Shown: one piece after another, positions 34,857 through 48,101 of the stretch
Position numbering within the stretch: position 1 is the stretch's first letter
How the letters are laid out: each line of letters opens with the position of its first letter
NCBI GenBank assembly: GCA_963678705.1
Contig: OY783216.1
Span: forward strand, 9,920,001-9,984,000
DNA from: Panorpa germanica
Taxonomy: Eukaryota > Arthropoda > Insecta > Mecoptera > Panorpidae
Direction of reading: 5' to 3'
DNA length: 64,000 nt
Notes under the pieces: generated by a model
The model's input: only the letters and a program-made list of their open reading frames with translations
The model's database searches: none
What the model was told of the DNA's origin: nothing
Position numbers and translations under genes: made by a program

Positions 34857-35202
34857 AAAACGATCGCGTGTATTTGGTAACCTGGGTTTATAACTTTTTT
34901 AATATGTAACTATTAAAATTTAAAAGTGAAATTTAAGTATTTACATTTTTATTTAATGCATATAATTAATTTAAATATTATGTTGGTTGTATTATACCGT
35001 CTTGACATTATTATGTAAAGTTTTAAAACCTGAAATTTATAATATTTTTTAAAAGTAAACAGAATACTTAATTGAGTTAATATGTAATAACATAGGACTC
35101 CATTAATGCCTTTTTAGACGATCGGATCAATCTTTAATCGGATTCATATTCAGACGAACAGTATGTTTGTAATAAACACTAGAATTTAAACGGTTTTGTT
35201 CT

Positions 35203-35245
35203 GGGGCCTACTCCTGAGTCTTGCAAACAATGATCGTGATCAAAA
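35203..35245 (+). repeat. Dispersed repeat 4, copy 2 of 2
   Basis: GGGGCCTACTCCTGAGTCTT and then CAAACAATGATCGTGATC match 27857-27905. Confidence 0.6.
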
Positions 35246-35742
35246 CTCAGATTTTTGCTAGATTAATATTCTTACATCCCGAACCAAAACTAATTAGTGA
35301 AGACGCAATATATTTATATTATATTTTTTAACAAAAGCTTTCTATAATACCTTTGACTTTTTCTCTGAATTGTCCCTGTCAAAGAAAAACCTTTTTCCAT
35401 TAAAGCAAAAGCTTAAAACCTTTGAGAGATTTATTGTTACGTGATCCACAGACTTATTTTGTTTTTTACTTGTAAAATTTAATTCTTTATTACAGAATAT
35501 CTAATTAAGTTTTGTTCATTTTAAATAAGATACATGAAGTACTGTCTCTGACTTACTTTTAATGTTCATCTCAGAATGTAATCCTTTTCTGTCAAGGCCT
35601 CACGTATTATATTCTGAAGAATAAGATGTAAACAAACTCTACTGAATTATTCGTAGCCATTAAATCTTTCTTTTTTTTTCTCTATAAAACACAATAAGAG
35701 CAAGACGATTATCTTTGTTTTATTTGGTCTTTATTTTTAAAT

Positions 35743-36133
35743 CAGATGCTCTCAACACATGGCACGCGTAATCTTTGCTACAGGCAGCTTCTGCGAAAAC
35801 AACCAAGCGTACAATTTAATTTTTACGTGTGTATAATCTTAAGGATAACAATGTTCGCATGGGGCATATCTTTCCGAGAAATTTCATGTCTTTTTTGTAT
35901 CATTACTGGTGCTTAGGGCAGGTTTTGCAAATTATATGGTTCACATTATAGTGTTGTCGCATCGTCTTATAATTCCTCTGTATTCATAGCGTTTTGTCTT
36001 GAGTTACTGTCGAAATATTCAATATATGTATTTATTTATACTTTTATATTATATATATTTTTTTCAATTCTTCCCGTGAGTAATTTGAATACCTTAATGT
36101 GGCCCACGAACTCAAAGCGTTTGGAAACCCCTG
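35743..36133. mobile_element. hAT-type non-autonomous element, decayed
   Basis: The left end CAGATGCTCTCAACACATGG and the right end GCGTTTGGAAACCCCTG (reverse complement CAGGGGTTTCCAAACGC) are imperfect hAT-style terminal repeats beginning CAG. The flanks TTTTAAAT and TTCTAATG match at five of eight positions, compatible with a decayed 8-bp duplication. The internal 350 bp are noncoding. Confidence 0.5.
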
Positions 36134-36602
36134 TTCTAATGCTTATTACAGCTATAAACATTATTAAATATTTGTGTCAACGAATTTTCAAAGCTCGAGG
36201 CTGCACGATTAATAAAATATTTGCGTTTAGTTGAAAATCGAATAATCATTACATTCAATAACTACAAAATTAACACTATTAAATCGTTGCGCCATTCATT
36301 ATAGCGTATTCAAGGACTTCAACACTTTTTTTTTATAGAAACAAATTATTTTAATTGACAGATAATTTAAGTTTCACTGTGGCTAATAAGAATTTGAATT
36401 ATTTACGCACGTTTTCTTAAAAGGCTAACTGTAAACTAGTTTAAACTGGAAATTAAATCAATCTGATATTAGTTGCTTATGTTGTTGATTTATTGATGTT
36501 GTATAATTGCGAAAAACGCATTTATTTCGTATGAAACTTATTTTAGTTAATAGCAAAGTATTTCTTTTAGTACGATTAAAAATGTTATGTATAGTTCAAA
36601 TT

Positions 36603-36794
36603 ACGAGAGTTCGGCGGCGACTCATATTTAAAACAAGTTGTGAAGTATAAACTGCCAATATAACTAAAATGTACTGACTCACTTATTTTTCTATAATGTG
36701 CTTAGAAACGAATAAGTTAAAATTCATTATCGTATTATAGATTTATATCGCTCTTATAACCTCTTTTAAGAATAAATCACCGCCGAACTATCGT
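36603..36794. mobile_element. MITE family 3, copy 1
   Basis: 192 bp bounded by ACGAGAGTTCGGCGGCGA and TCACCGCCGAACTATCGT, an 18-bp inverted repeat with few mismatches. A diverged second copy with the same ends lies at 63010-63199 in the same orientation. It is noncoding. Confidence 0.75.
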
Positions 36795-37206
36795 GATTTG
36801 GACTTATATTATCACATCACTATTGAGAAATCCATATGTTTTTCAGATAGTACTAACCTTCAAACAATATATGTCCAAATTTCGTGACATTTCTACCATA
36901 CCTTTACGAGTTGCGGTGGTTTTAGTAACGCTACTTGGTATAAGTTCTAGTTAGTGACATTTAAGGATAGGTTTTGAAGCGAACATTTCTGCACTTCCAT
37001 GTTTGTCAACGCTACAATAATTTGATATTAATTTTCATAACTAATAACGCTACCAGTTTTTACCGTTAGTTTTGTATGCGCTGCTAGAGCAGCAGTAGTA
37101 GCAACGGCAAACTCTTTAATTTTTATTTGATTACGCAGCCTGAGTGACGGCCAGGCTTTTAAAACACTCACTTCACTACTACGGCATGTACAGTTACGAA
37201 GACTGA

Positions 37207-37229
37207 CACGTGCAAGTTACCCGCACGTG
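37207..37229. promoter_or_regulatory. Paired CACGTG E-boxes
   Basis: Two CACGTG hexamers (37207-37212 and 37224-37229) lie 17 bp apart within the imperfect palindrome CACGTGC...GCACGTG. Closely paired canonical E-boxes are bound by bHLH-PAS factors in known insect promoters. Here only the motif is seen, about 530 bp upstream of the GC-richer patch at 37741. Function is not shown. Confidence 0.3.
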
Positions 37230-37740
37230 CTTTCTTAAATTACACCAACTCATTTGTGGGCTGCTAGACAGAGTATGAAAGAAATTATTATTCAACAAAG
37301 CACCCACACTATGTTTTGACAAAATAAGATTTCATAAAAAAAAAGAAGATTACGCGAGAAAGTGTTAAAAATGTCATAAAAAAGGGAAATTAAAAATTAA
37401 CACATCGTTGAAACAAATATAGATTATTTAACATAACAGTCGTCGCATAAATTAAATTTATCTCATTTAAAACAGGCGCGGAAGCGGGGTGGGGGAAATG
37501 AAACTGAATGTTCATTAAAATATTAAAGTAAATAACCAATAAAAAAAAAACACATATACATAAAAAGGTCAAGAACCTCTGACTGTACATTTGTGTATAA
37601 AATATTTATAAATTTATAAATAGTAAGACACATACGTTTATAAATCGTATGTCGTTTCTTAAAACATAATATCTTAAAAACCAGTTTGTTCAATGAACGA
37701 AAGAAAAAAAAATAAATATTGAATAAAAATAAAATGTTAT

Positions 37741-37880
37741 CGGTCCAGCCGAGAGCCGGTTGTCGTAGCCCAATGGTGGAGGCAGAAGATTCCCGAAGAA
37801 GATCGCAGTTGGTTAGGTAGTGCTACGAAAAGATATCCGCGAGTTTGAATAATTCTAAGAAAAATTAGTGAAACAAGTGC
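37741..37880 (+). other. GC-rich exon-like patch
   Basis: This is a locally GC-rich island in AT-rich DNA. It contains a 7-bp perfect stem TCGTAGC (37763-37769) and GCTACGA (37822-37828) spanning 66 nt, and a GGTTAG|GTAGTG weak donor. It could be a noncoding first exon, a structured RNA or repeat debris. It is the length of a small cloverleaf but lacks a T-loop (GTTCGA) motif, so I do not call a tRNA. Confidence 0.25.
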
Positions 37881-40058
37881 AAATAAAGTGTTAACTAAAT
37901 TAAGTGAATATTTAAATTATGTGCCATAATAAACACAACAAAAAAGGTTTGAGCAGCGGTTGCTTTTTGTATTAATTTTTATGTATTTATTTCTATGCGT
38001 TTTGAGGTTATATCAACATTTCGTACTAAGCAGTATGTCGTCCTTAAACAAATATACATTCTATGTGTTTTTAGTAGCAGTAACACTAAGCAGTACCTTG
38101 TCCTGACAAATCTATCTATTTTATATGTATACTATATACGAGTATATTGACAATTCACTCAGTAAACACAAAACGTATATATTTCTCTCAAAAATATTGA
38201 ATTTTTACGCATTAAGAATTAAATAATAGCATAAAGGTTGTCCTATTTTTCAAGAAACCGATGAATAGGTTAGTAAACGTTGCATATGAGGTAAAACTAT
38301 TTATGTAACAGGTAACTTACATTTTGTTAAACAAACCTTAAAAACACGTACTGTGTTGAATAGAATTATTATAGAATATACTTCCGAAATCATCTCAACT
38401 TCAATTTTAAGCTTGAACCAGCTTTGCTTCTCTACTGACAAGTAATATTGAGTGAAATATTTCAACGTATGTTTTTTTTTTGATTATTAATTATTCACAT
38501 TCTTATCAAACAACGCGCATATTCTTACAGTATCAATATTATCACATTTACATAAACTAATATGAAATTTATCTATACTACTATTTTCAATATACTCGTA
38601 TCTGTACAATGCCGGTCATTGTTCAGAAAACCGTAAACAGCTTTAAGCATTAATAACAGTTCAAGATAATTGTGAGGTTTTAAGTGCCCCATAAAATTAA
38701 AGCCACTTTATTTATCAGTTCTATTCTAGTACTTTAGAGTCTGCATCATTCACTACAGAACATGTGAATAATGTACATTTACTGATAATGGTGAAATACC
38801 AATGTGTATTAAGAGAACACGGGTTCGACGATGGATGAATTTAAGCCTTTTTCTGGGTGAAGCTGCGTTATAAGATCAAGACAGCTTTTAGATCTCCTTT
38901 GGCTTCCTAATTTTCTTAAAAATCTTTAAATGTTGTCAGAGATACAGCTGTTTAAAATATAAATTACTTTTTACAGCTTCATTTTTGTCATAATTTTATT
39001 TTCTGTAAAATTATATTTATTTTGTGTATCTCGTTTATAATATCGAGACAACTGTAAGAAGCATCTGTTTCCAGGCTTACTACAAGCTAGTCAAACTGTC
39101 ACATTGCATTACATTTTCTTCCCGGTGAATTATGGAACTTTAGAAAATAAAGAAAGTGGAAATATATGCACTGTCTTACCAGGTATACACTTAATACAAT
39201 AATTTTGTCAAATACTGTTTCTATTATGCAGATGTCAGTTAATTTGCATGTCGCTACACTGCGCTGCATAATTTACTGCAATTACTATCTCCAGGCAGTT
39301 GCCTGCCTGTACTTGTTATTTTTATTTGACAAGTCAGTGAGCAACCAGGTTAGGTTATCAAGTAATTTTATGTAAATGACGTGTAAGCCTAAGCTAAGCT
39401 AACAGTAGTTCCCATAAAAGTACCATTGAAAATATGATAAAATAGTTATTTCGTAATTGTGATTGTTCTAAAAGTAACCAACGTCGGCGTGCTGTGCTTG
39501 TGTGTCAGCCCAGCCAGCATGCCCCCATGTAAATCCGACAGCTGCACTCGATTCCCACTTTGTGAGTAAAAATGAGCACGTAATTAGGTTTATTCGTTAT
39601 AAATAATATAAAATATCTTCACGACAAATAATGTAATGTTTGTGATCATAAGCGTCCGTAGAAAATTAGACGAACCTCTCTATATTCACGAAGACAATAG
39701 TGTACCCCTTTCTATACACGCCTATGTTTGCGGCACAATGTTCTACTGGTGGTGAGAGTTTGTAATACATATTTATCGATTGTGAATCAAAGAAATCCGT
39801 ACTCATAATTAGCAAAAGGAAAAATAGAACGATAATCTATGTAACCACATAATTATATTGATCTGAAAATTCTTTGTCAGGCTGAAAAACAGTGGCTTCA
39901 ATAAATTACAACGTTAGTACAGTTCATAGATTTTGATGCAAACTGACTGCCTTATTTTCTAACTTTTTTTCTAACGTCATGCGTCATGAATTGGAGTAGT
40001 GTGATATTCATTTGTTTGTTACTATATAAAGCTAAACCTTAAGCTGCATTTTCACTTA

Positions 40059-40163
40059 GAGCATTATATATATGAAGTGTGAATAGCCTATTTTTCCTAT
40101 AGATATATAAAAGTATGTCCAAAATGTGTGCGAGAGAGAAAGGCATATGTTCCTATTTGTTCT
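40059..40163 (+). repeat. Dispersed repeat 1, copy 2 of 2
   Basis: It matches 1961-2073, with shared GTGTGAATAGCCTAT and AAAATGTGTGCGAGAGAGAA. Confidence 0.75.
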
Positions 40164-42059
40164 CTATACGCATGCGTCGAAAGTGTAAGCATATTTCTTC
40201 AAACTTGCTTACATAATGCACTTTTACTAATTTATATGTCTTTCTTAATCAAAACCGCATTTAGACCACTTTTTCTGCATCCAGAGACGCCTAGGATTCA
40301 CAAAACCTGCCGGAAACTTAATTGTAACCGGATATTAGACACTTAAATGTTATTACAAAAAAAAAGAAGGTTATCTAAGATGCCCTTTTTATGAGTAGCG
40401 GTTATTGCTGTTAGGCAGTTTGATTCGTCATTGATTGTACCGGACGGAAATATTATAATCTTTGTTTTGCAACTTTCTCCTAATGTTAAATAAAGTAATT
40501 GCTTTCCAATATTAATAAATTAATCCAGTAATATTACGGTGTATACTCGCATGTATTTAATATAGTAATTATTAATATTTAGCTTGAATATATTCTTGAG
40601 GCTAGATTTTTTCGAGTTAACTTTTCAATTGAAATCTAGTAAACAAAATACATGCTTTTCCGCATTAAGTGAGGAATAAGGCTTTATGTCTAGCCTACAA
40701 TGATAAATCAGATAAATATTTGTATTTTTTCCCTTTGATACCGAATGTATTTAACCGCAGCACCGCAGTTGGCATTCCCTGACTTAGTTAGAATAATTAC
40801 CTACTTAACATACCATATAAAAACTAATAATTCCAAAGAACTCGTTTCTTAATTAAAAATGTTAAAATTCTTCAACAAACAAATAAACAAAAAACGTTGT
40901 GATTTACGTGAATAATTTCCATTAAGTTAGAGCTACTAAATGTATACATTGAACAAAAACTTTGAGGAAGAAACCTTGAAATTTTCCAGATTCCACAAGT
41001 TGGAATGCTCGGCTTGAACTGACTGGCAAGCGAGTGGGCAACGGTCAATAGAGTGACTTAATGAAAGTTATTACATTGGTAATAATATGTAACTAATCAT
41101 TATAAATGTTTTATGGTCGCGAAGTGATAGAGTAAGGTCAATTTGAAGACAACGTGGGCTTCATAGTTTCTGTACGTACGCCTACTACAATCCAGAAAGA
41201 GATCATTCAATTACGGTTCTTTTATTTGAATAATTATTGTAATAAAATAAAATATAAATCTATGGTGAACAATAAGCAAACCACCAACTTCCACAGTCCC
41301 AGCCTCTTACACAAAATCCACAGTTTCAATTTTAATAAGAAATAAAATTTAATCTGTTTTGAAATTTATCTCTTTTAATAAATGGAATTACTACAATTCA
41401 TTTCATAGCGCATTGGAAGGGCTACGGTGTTTTCGATCGAAATATTAATTGCTTGTTACTTTTCATTGTATTCTTCTATGTATTAGTATATAGTGTTATA
41501 TATACTTCAATAATCTATTATATTACATTGTTAGTTAATTATCAGACACCCACGCTGCACACACTTATAATTTGTAGACACAATATCTTTCTTCTAGAAC
41601 TTTATTTTCAATTATTTAATTAAATTCTATTTTCTAACATATTGCGTAGCGTTTATTTTTCGTTCATTAAAATATAAATCCATAGTGATCTGAATGAGCG
41701 ATACTTTCTTTTATTGCAATCCGAATGGTTTATGTTTTCTGCATGTTGACCCGATGAGAACACTATCAGGTGTACCAAATAAGGTCCTTGTGAGGAAAGC
41801 GCGTTTCATTCCCTACTACAGCCTTATCAGGAAATGATATGCACTCCGAAAGCTTGATTTGCCTCTGGGTGTATCTCATTCTGTAGTGCTCTATAATTCT
41901 GCGCTAATTGATTTTTAAATAAAGCTTTTCACGTGGTTATTATTTAGTTGCATTTTATCGTTACAGTGTATGTATAATATGAGCATATTTCAACCCGCTT
42001 AAAACTTTAATACTTTAAACATACTTTGTGTAAAGTAATTCATATAAGTTACACGATCA

Positions 42060-42200
42060 TGGGCGTCCGCGGGAAGGGACAAACAGTTCTCTTACTCTCC
42101 TGAATATTTAGCTTTTCCCTAGATTAAATACTAACTAATTTACTATAGATATAACGTAATATGCACAACTCTTGCAAACTTTCTGCGTACGCCACTGTAT
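42060..42200. mobile_element. Possible MITE remnant
   Basis: GGGCGTCCGCGGG on the left and TGCGTACGCCACTG on the right form an imperfect inverted repeat around 110 bp of noncoding sequence. Related GCGTCCG debris lies near 39650. Weak. Confidence 0.3.
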
Positions 42201-42660
42201 ACTAGTCTTATAAAACTTTTATTTTATTTAATAATTCTGAAAGTTTTACGTGCACCATTAAAAAAAAGTATTCTAAAGAATTTTTATCTTGGAAAATTAA
42301 ATGAAGCAAATATACATTTTTGTTGTATTTTTTAATTAAGTTTACTTTATTTTATTTGTTTTATATATTTAAACGGTATATACATTAACAATATGAATTA
42401 ATTAAACAAATCTGAATTATTTTACATTTTAAACATTTTTCTGTTATACATACTGTTCTGTTGTTACGGAAATATTTAATTAATATTACAGCCGGATTCA
42501 ACTAAGCTTGTAGCAGTTTTTTGTTCCATCATGTAAAATCGTTATTTTTCTGGGTGGAATAAGCTTTGGCCCGAAGAGAGGTTCAATGGGGCTCAAAAAT
42601 ATTTCTCGGGGCTCACTGATTACTATGGCCCTCCAGCTACTTTCCCCAAGTAACCAACAT

Positions 42661-42965
42661 TATTTATTTATTTGCCTTCAATTTTATTCGTCATAGCCAC
42701 CATCAAACATTTTTTATTCAAATAATTCACTAATTAATTTTGAATCATTTAACAAAAATTTAGTATTAACAGGAAAAGTTTTAATCACATCTAATATTTG
42801 CATTTAATTTATGCATTCAAATATAATATGATTTAAAGTTCCTTCTTCACCACATTGACATCTATCGTCGGATTTAATATTAATTTTGTACAAGTGAGCT
42901 TGGGTTTTACAATGATTTTTGCGGGAGTCATTTCTAACCCATCTTTACTTACTTAAATTTGGATG
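42661..42965 (-). pseudogene. LINE 3' fragment (non-LTR retrotransposon ORF2 C-terminus)
   Basis: The minus strand reads CKTQAHLYKINIKSDDRCQC and then GEEGTLNHIIFECIN before a stop. This is the conserved C-terminal cysteine/histidine motif following the reverse transcriptase or RNase H of Jockey/R1-type LINEs. Further stops follow, and the sequence ends in a CAAATAAATAAATAA tail near 42661, as at LINE 3' ends. Only the last hundred or so codons survive. Confidence 0.65.
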
Positions 42966-45821
42966 TAACATATAATAATCCCTTTCTTTTGTTAATGAAA
43001 TCTTGATTTCTCAAATTGAAGTTCAATTTTTTGTATCCCCAATTTTAATCAGTTTTTTTAATTTTTTTTAAAACAATAGCTTTCACAAATATTTTGTCTA
43101 AGGCTTTTTTTTAGATAATAACATTATAACTTTAATAATAAAAAAGTTATAACCAAAAATAAATCTTCAATGCTTTGTGAATTTATATGTTTAATGAACT
43201 TCAGTCACTATAATGCTTTTAATATTGCACATAATATAATAAAACTATTGAATAGAGCATTTGGTTATCTAGGTCACAACAATTTTCTTCTTCTTTACGA
43301 GCAATATCACTTGAGTTATTATCATCACATCACTTAGATTATTGCTTCGACATCTGCAATCAGTAAATAACAAAAATAATACACTCGCTAATATAATAAA
43401 CCCGTGCTCATTTGCGCGAGTAGAATGTGAAATATAAACATATTGTATTGATGATGGTAGTGTACCGATTAAATACCACTAGCTGAGCTGTGTATAGTTA
43501 GGATGCTGCATGGACCATAACAACGTAACAACGTCAGTACAGTACAGCAAATAACATAGCGCAAATAGCTAAGTGTTCAAATACATAACATAGATGCAAT
43601 GAACCTATTTCCCTAGGGGCAGAAGGGCGTATAGAGCAGCCATGATACCTGCAAATATTTGTACAATGAACTGAAATAATAAAACAACACGAGGACATCA
43701 GGTTCCGTTACAGTTTTCATTAAAGCTACACGGGAATGCATTTTCAATACATATCACGTATGCGCTCTGCACTGACCTGGTCATGTACGCTATGCTGTAT
43801 ACAACACGTTTATTGCATAAGAAGCTTTTGGAATTATCGAGCTTAAATTTCAATATTGTAAAACGATTTTTAACATGTTGGTTTAAAACAGAGATCGGAA
43901 TCCGTTATTATTTGCTAACGTTATGAAAAATTGTGTTTAGTTTTTTTTATTAAGAGTTGTATTTTAACGATATAATATATAACTTGAAGATATAATAAGA
44001 ACATATATAATTAACAGAAATAGAAACTTTAGTTATTATAGACTGTCTACCTTAATCTCTATACCGAGAACAACAAGGTTATTATTTGTAAAGCATTATT
44101 TTCGTTTCATTGTCTTCAATACTTCGTATATGGTATCTCTTTTTATTTATAGCTCTCGGATCGCTCTATGCTGGAGACTCTTTAATAAAAACACGATTCC
44201 ATTGCATTCTTTCGCTTAACATTGTGCGGCGTGTGAGGTCCAGTGTCCAGATGCTGCTATACTTTACTAGCAAATTGTATCATTTGTTTAATCCGCATCT
44301 TAATAGCGTTAGAGCACTTTTATGCTCAGTCGTGCGCTGCGAAAATTTATTCGGAAGTTTATAACAAATATTTAGAATATCTCTTCGTTAAACAATTGCA
44401 GAGAGTGTTCGAGTCTGATTTTCGTCAGTAAATGGTAAAATCTTTTATGTGCTCTTACTATTAGTCCTAGATCCCAGGGCAACTAGACGTCACTTATTTT
44501 CTGATGAACAAAATGTGTAAGATTGAGTAGTGTTAGTACATACAATGATCGTATGCCTACCTACTAACTTGACCAGGCCATTTTCCAGGTATCAGATAAT
44601 CAAGGTATGTGTCTCACTCACTCCCATGCGTACGGATAATTCCCTCTTGCTCCTACTCAGACTATAAGTGAGTTTAAGTAATTTTTTTGTCAGCCTTAAA
44701 GCGTCTGAAAGGTAATGCAAGGTATTACAAGACAACTGCGATCTTGTTTTATATCCTTGAAAGTTTACAGTGTGTGTGTTTATCTTTTTCTGCAATTCAC
44801 TAACTATTGGATTAATTTTTCTGATCCTTTTTATTGATATCTAGCAACTTGTGACTTATTTATGTTCGCGTAACATAAATTGCTCTTTCAGGGTACCCGT
44901 TTTGATTTAATTAAAGCCATAATTAATGCACCACTGCAATTGACTGCTTCAACCAGCTTCTGTATACAAACAGATTGATCGATCTTCCTTAAATTTTGTA
45001 TAGTAATTGAGTACAGTACTACCAACTTACAAAAAAGGTTTTTATAAAATAATTACCGCGGGCATTTTTAAATTACAATAGCCGTTACTTTTTTAACACA
45101 TCTCGTACGTACATATATCTTTTGATTCATTTAAATATATTTTCTAATTGTTCGGATCGGTCTCCAACTGTACAAGCAACAGCAGCAGCTCCAGAGCAAC
45201 GGACTCATCTTCACCGAAAGACCTTGTATTGTAAGATAGCCTGTTATTATTCCCATACAATACTTTAAAAAAAATTATATAAATTATAGGTGCCTACGTA
45301 ATTTAATTCAATATAAATAAATGATTATGTAATATGTAATATGTTTAATGTATTCAAGTTCACGCGCTTATTATTGTTCGTAATACAAAGAATTTCAAAT
45401 ATGAGAATAAAATATATTCAGTTGGAATAATATTAAAAGAATGGTTAATTATTCTTTATGGATAACTCATAGTCATACCCATACATACTCGTATTGTATA
45501 AAATTATTGTAAGGTTTTATTCATTAGGCTCTAGGCGCGTATTATACTTCATAGTGATATTGTGAACGCGCGTAGTTTAAAATAAACAGATTTCCTCTTA
45601 GTTTATAAAATCTCTGATTTTATTTTCTGTTTATAATTCCAATAAAAATAAATAGAATTTTTTTTTTTATAAAATAAGCTTTTATTTTTATTTAAAATAT
45701 GAAAGAGTTCGGAAAATAATCTCCGTTTGCCTATAAATACAAATATTTTATTATGAGCCCCTCAAAACCACAACCAAAACATATTCGACATTTAAATTTA
45801 ACTATATGTCCTATAATTTAA
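42966..45821. other. AT-rich stretch
   Basis: No gene is supported. Short frames at 44110-44431 lack any recognisable domain. A CAG-rich patch at about 45176-45225 (AGCAACAGCAGCAGCTCCAG) is open across at least one frame and is followed by a possible donor, ATT|GTAAGA, at 45229. It is too short to call. Confidence 0.4.
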
Positions 45822-46194
45822 TTTGTCCATTTAAACACCATTTTAAATTATTTTTATTTATTTACTAAACACAACTAAAGAAAACGTCAATTTACACTGA
45901 GAGTATACTGGAGACTGAGTAGGTACTGGATCATTTTGCTCGAGGTTTCATTCAAAGTCGCAATCCTTTTACAAGTATCGACAAATATTGAAACCTTTTT
46001 GGTTTCATAAAAGCACTGCCTAGAATTTTCAAAAATAGCATAAGTAAGGATTTTATTAGTGTCGCATGTTTATGTCGCATTAGTCTGTACGTTAAAAGTA
46101 CAACACATTTAGTACACTCGCGTCTAAATAATGTCATCTTATGAATGAAAATATATAGTTCAATGTCGCATGTTTAAGTCGCAGCAGTGTGTAC
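45822..46194 (-). mobile_element. MITE family 1, near full-length copy C (inverted)
   Basis: Read in reverse it has the same block order as 63291-63724: terminal GTGCGACTTAAACATGCGAC-type core, ATTCATAAGATGACATTATT, a second internal core, TATGAAACCAAAAAGGTTTC, then AACACAACTAAA (as complement) and ATGGACAAAT. The distal tip is missing. Confidence 0.75.
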
Positions 46195-46744
46195 GACATA
46201 TTAGTTAGCTATAAATAATAAGTTTTTGATTTGATTTAACCGGGTTAAATCTTAAGCTTAACTTTATGGAGACATCCTCGTACAAAACTTTACATTTTGC
46301 TGAAATTGTATGCGGCAGTACTAATGTTTAAGCACGCCACTGGCTTATAGATGTAGGTTTATATTATTACATGAACAATTGCATTTAAGTACTGCAATAC
46401 AATAATCGTTTTTAGCGTAAAGACATTAGTTTATTTAAATAACATTTTCACATTATTCAATTAAATTTTATAATAGAGATTATGGTTTGCCGTTCGTTTG
46501 TGGTATACGAATGTAAAAATATGATCCGCAGAAACTTTCTAAAATATAGAAAGAATAAACAAAATACTATAAGTAAAAAAAGAGCTATAAAATTTAATAA
46601 GATTACATTGTAATTCAAGTTAAGAAAACATTTTATGATGTGTTATAGAAAACGATGATTTCTTGAAGTTTCTATTTTGTGAAGAACCTCTTCAGATATT
46701 TTAAAATAATTTCACACATTTTGTTCGTAATAACTTCGTGTGTT
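46195..46744. other. AT-rich noncoding stretch
   Basis: Nothing supported. It separates the MITE copy from dispersed repeat 3, which are adjacent in the 26-kb copy. Confidence 0.5.
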
Positions 46745-46862
46745 TTCTCTCACTCATATACACGTTCATTCCTTCACTAACAACACAGTTCTATTCTCAT
46801 TCGGTTCGGGCAGATTCAGGGCTAAGGTTTGCAATCAGTCGCGTCGTGTGCGGACGCCCTAA
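46745..46862 (-). repeat. Dispersed repeat 3, copy 2 of 2
   Basis: Inverted match to 26330-26444, with CACAGTTCTATTCTCATTC and TTTGCAATCAGTCGC visible. Confidence 0.65.
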
Positions 46863-47735
46863 GAATGCATCTCTGGGTTCATGCCCCATATTCTAACTAC
46901 ATATACATATTTCCTGAAACACCAACTATAGTTCCATTCTTATACTATTTTCCTCATAAAATAACACTACATTGTCATTATTTCTCGGAGGTACAACATT
47001 CCGCGCGGTACAGCGACGAGGGGAAGACAGTTGGGGAGGGCATCGGGGTGCCATTATTGCATATTATTACGTTATACCGTTTGATCCAGAAAAAATGGAT
47101 ACACATTGTAAAAATCACACAATAACACAGTGAAACTATGTGCTTATAACAAATACCGTTGTTCTCGATATACGCGTACGAGAAGTACAGGAACCCGGTA
47201 CCGGGTACCCGTTTAAAAAGTAATGAGGGAAATAGATATGAAATCATTACCGCGAACTTGTTGTTGATGTTATTGTTATTTTATGCCGGTAACTGTTCAA
47301 ACGTTGAGGGGAGACGCGAAATTACGTAATTAACGAAGTCAACCATACGTGAAGTGCCATGATTTAATAATATTGTCTAACTTTAATATAGTTTTGTTAC
47401 TATAATATAGAATTTAACTGGCAGTACTGGTGTACATTGGGTCGTGACCTGATTTTAAAATTCTTTATTAAAACATAGATTAATAAACGTATATCGGCGT
47501 TTTTATTTTTTTAAATGTCCAAAACAAAGTTCTTGTGGAAATACCCTATAGTTCACAATCCAATTGTCTACCATGTTTTTATACAATGTATCAACTCGGA
47601 CTTGTAGTTTTTGAATTGAATATACCTCAGTACGGAAATAAAAGGCACATAACTGTATATAGATACATCTTGTTGCAAACACGGTTATAAACCAAGTATT
47701 GCTGTTGAACCATAAATCGACTTGTTACTTATGTA

Positions 47736-47770
47736 CGAGGGTTATCTGAAAAGTATGCAGCCTTAATTTG
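47736..47770 (+). mobile_element. Mariner-like end remnant
   Basis: TACGAGGGTTATCTGAAAAG resembles the terminal repeat of mariner-family elements (TACGAGGGT...AAAAGT). No partner end or transposase is found nearby. Confidence 0.4.
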
Positions 47771-47809
47771 AAGAAGATGGTCTAAATATCTGTGAAAATA
47801 TCATCCATC

Positions 47810-48101
47810 TTTCACACCAAAGAAACAGTTTTGTTGTTTAAAAATACATGTTTTGTTTTATTTTAAAAGAGTTTCGTTTTTTTTCGAAAACTGTTTGGTC
47901 CCATAAAAATTATAAACATGATACACAACAACTAACAAACACAAATGTTCATCAAAAACAAAACTACGTGTTCAAACCAAGCAGACTAAAAAGCAACAAC
48001 AAACGTGTTTCCTTTGGTTTTACCGACTCCAAATGGAAATGTGTTTTGTTTACCAAAACAGCAACAAAAGACATAACAGTTTTTACTGTGTCGTTGCTTC
48101 A
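47810..48101 (+). mobile_element. TIR element family 2, copy 2 (inverted to copy 1)
   Basis: It begins TTTCACACCAAAGAAACAG, matching the terminal repeat of copy 1 (23903), and shares AATGTGTTTTGTTTAC and the SHKNYKHD...NVHQKQN short frame. The open frame covers 47848-48105. Whether the peptide is ever made is unknown, and the similarity may only reflect DNA homology. Confidence 0.6.

Larger units (their letters stand above)
33524..35742. other. AT-rich stretch
   Basis: It contains GTAAA/AGTAAA repeats near 34038-34070, a GACG tetramer run at about 34232-34247, the small inverted-repeat element at 34752-34856, and the dispersed repeat at 35203-35245. No gene is supported. Confidence 0.45.
36795..42660. 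other. AT-rich stretch with exon- or promoter-like patches
   Basis: No gene is supported. It holds a CACGTG pair (37207-37229), a GC-richer patch at 37741-37870, another at 39481-39570 ending at a possible donor TTT|GTGAGT, the dispersed repeat at 40059, and a weak inverted-repeat element at 42060-42200. Repeat debris with GCGTCC lies near 39650. Confidence 0.4.

Noticed and set aside
37763-37828. tRNA-like 66-nt segment with a 7-bp acceptor-like stem
   Set aside because: No T-loop GTTCRA motif and no convincing anticodon arm. Kept only as a structured patch.
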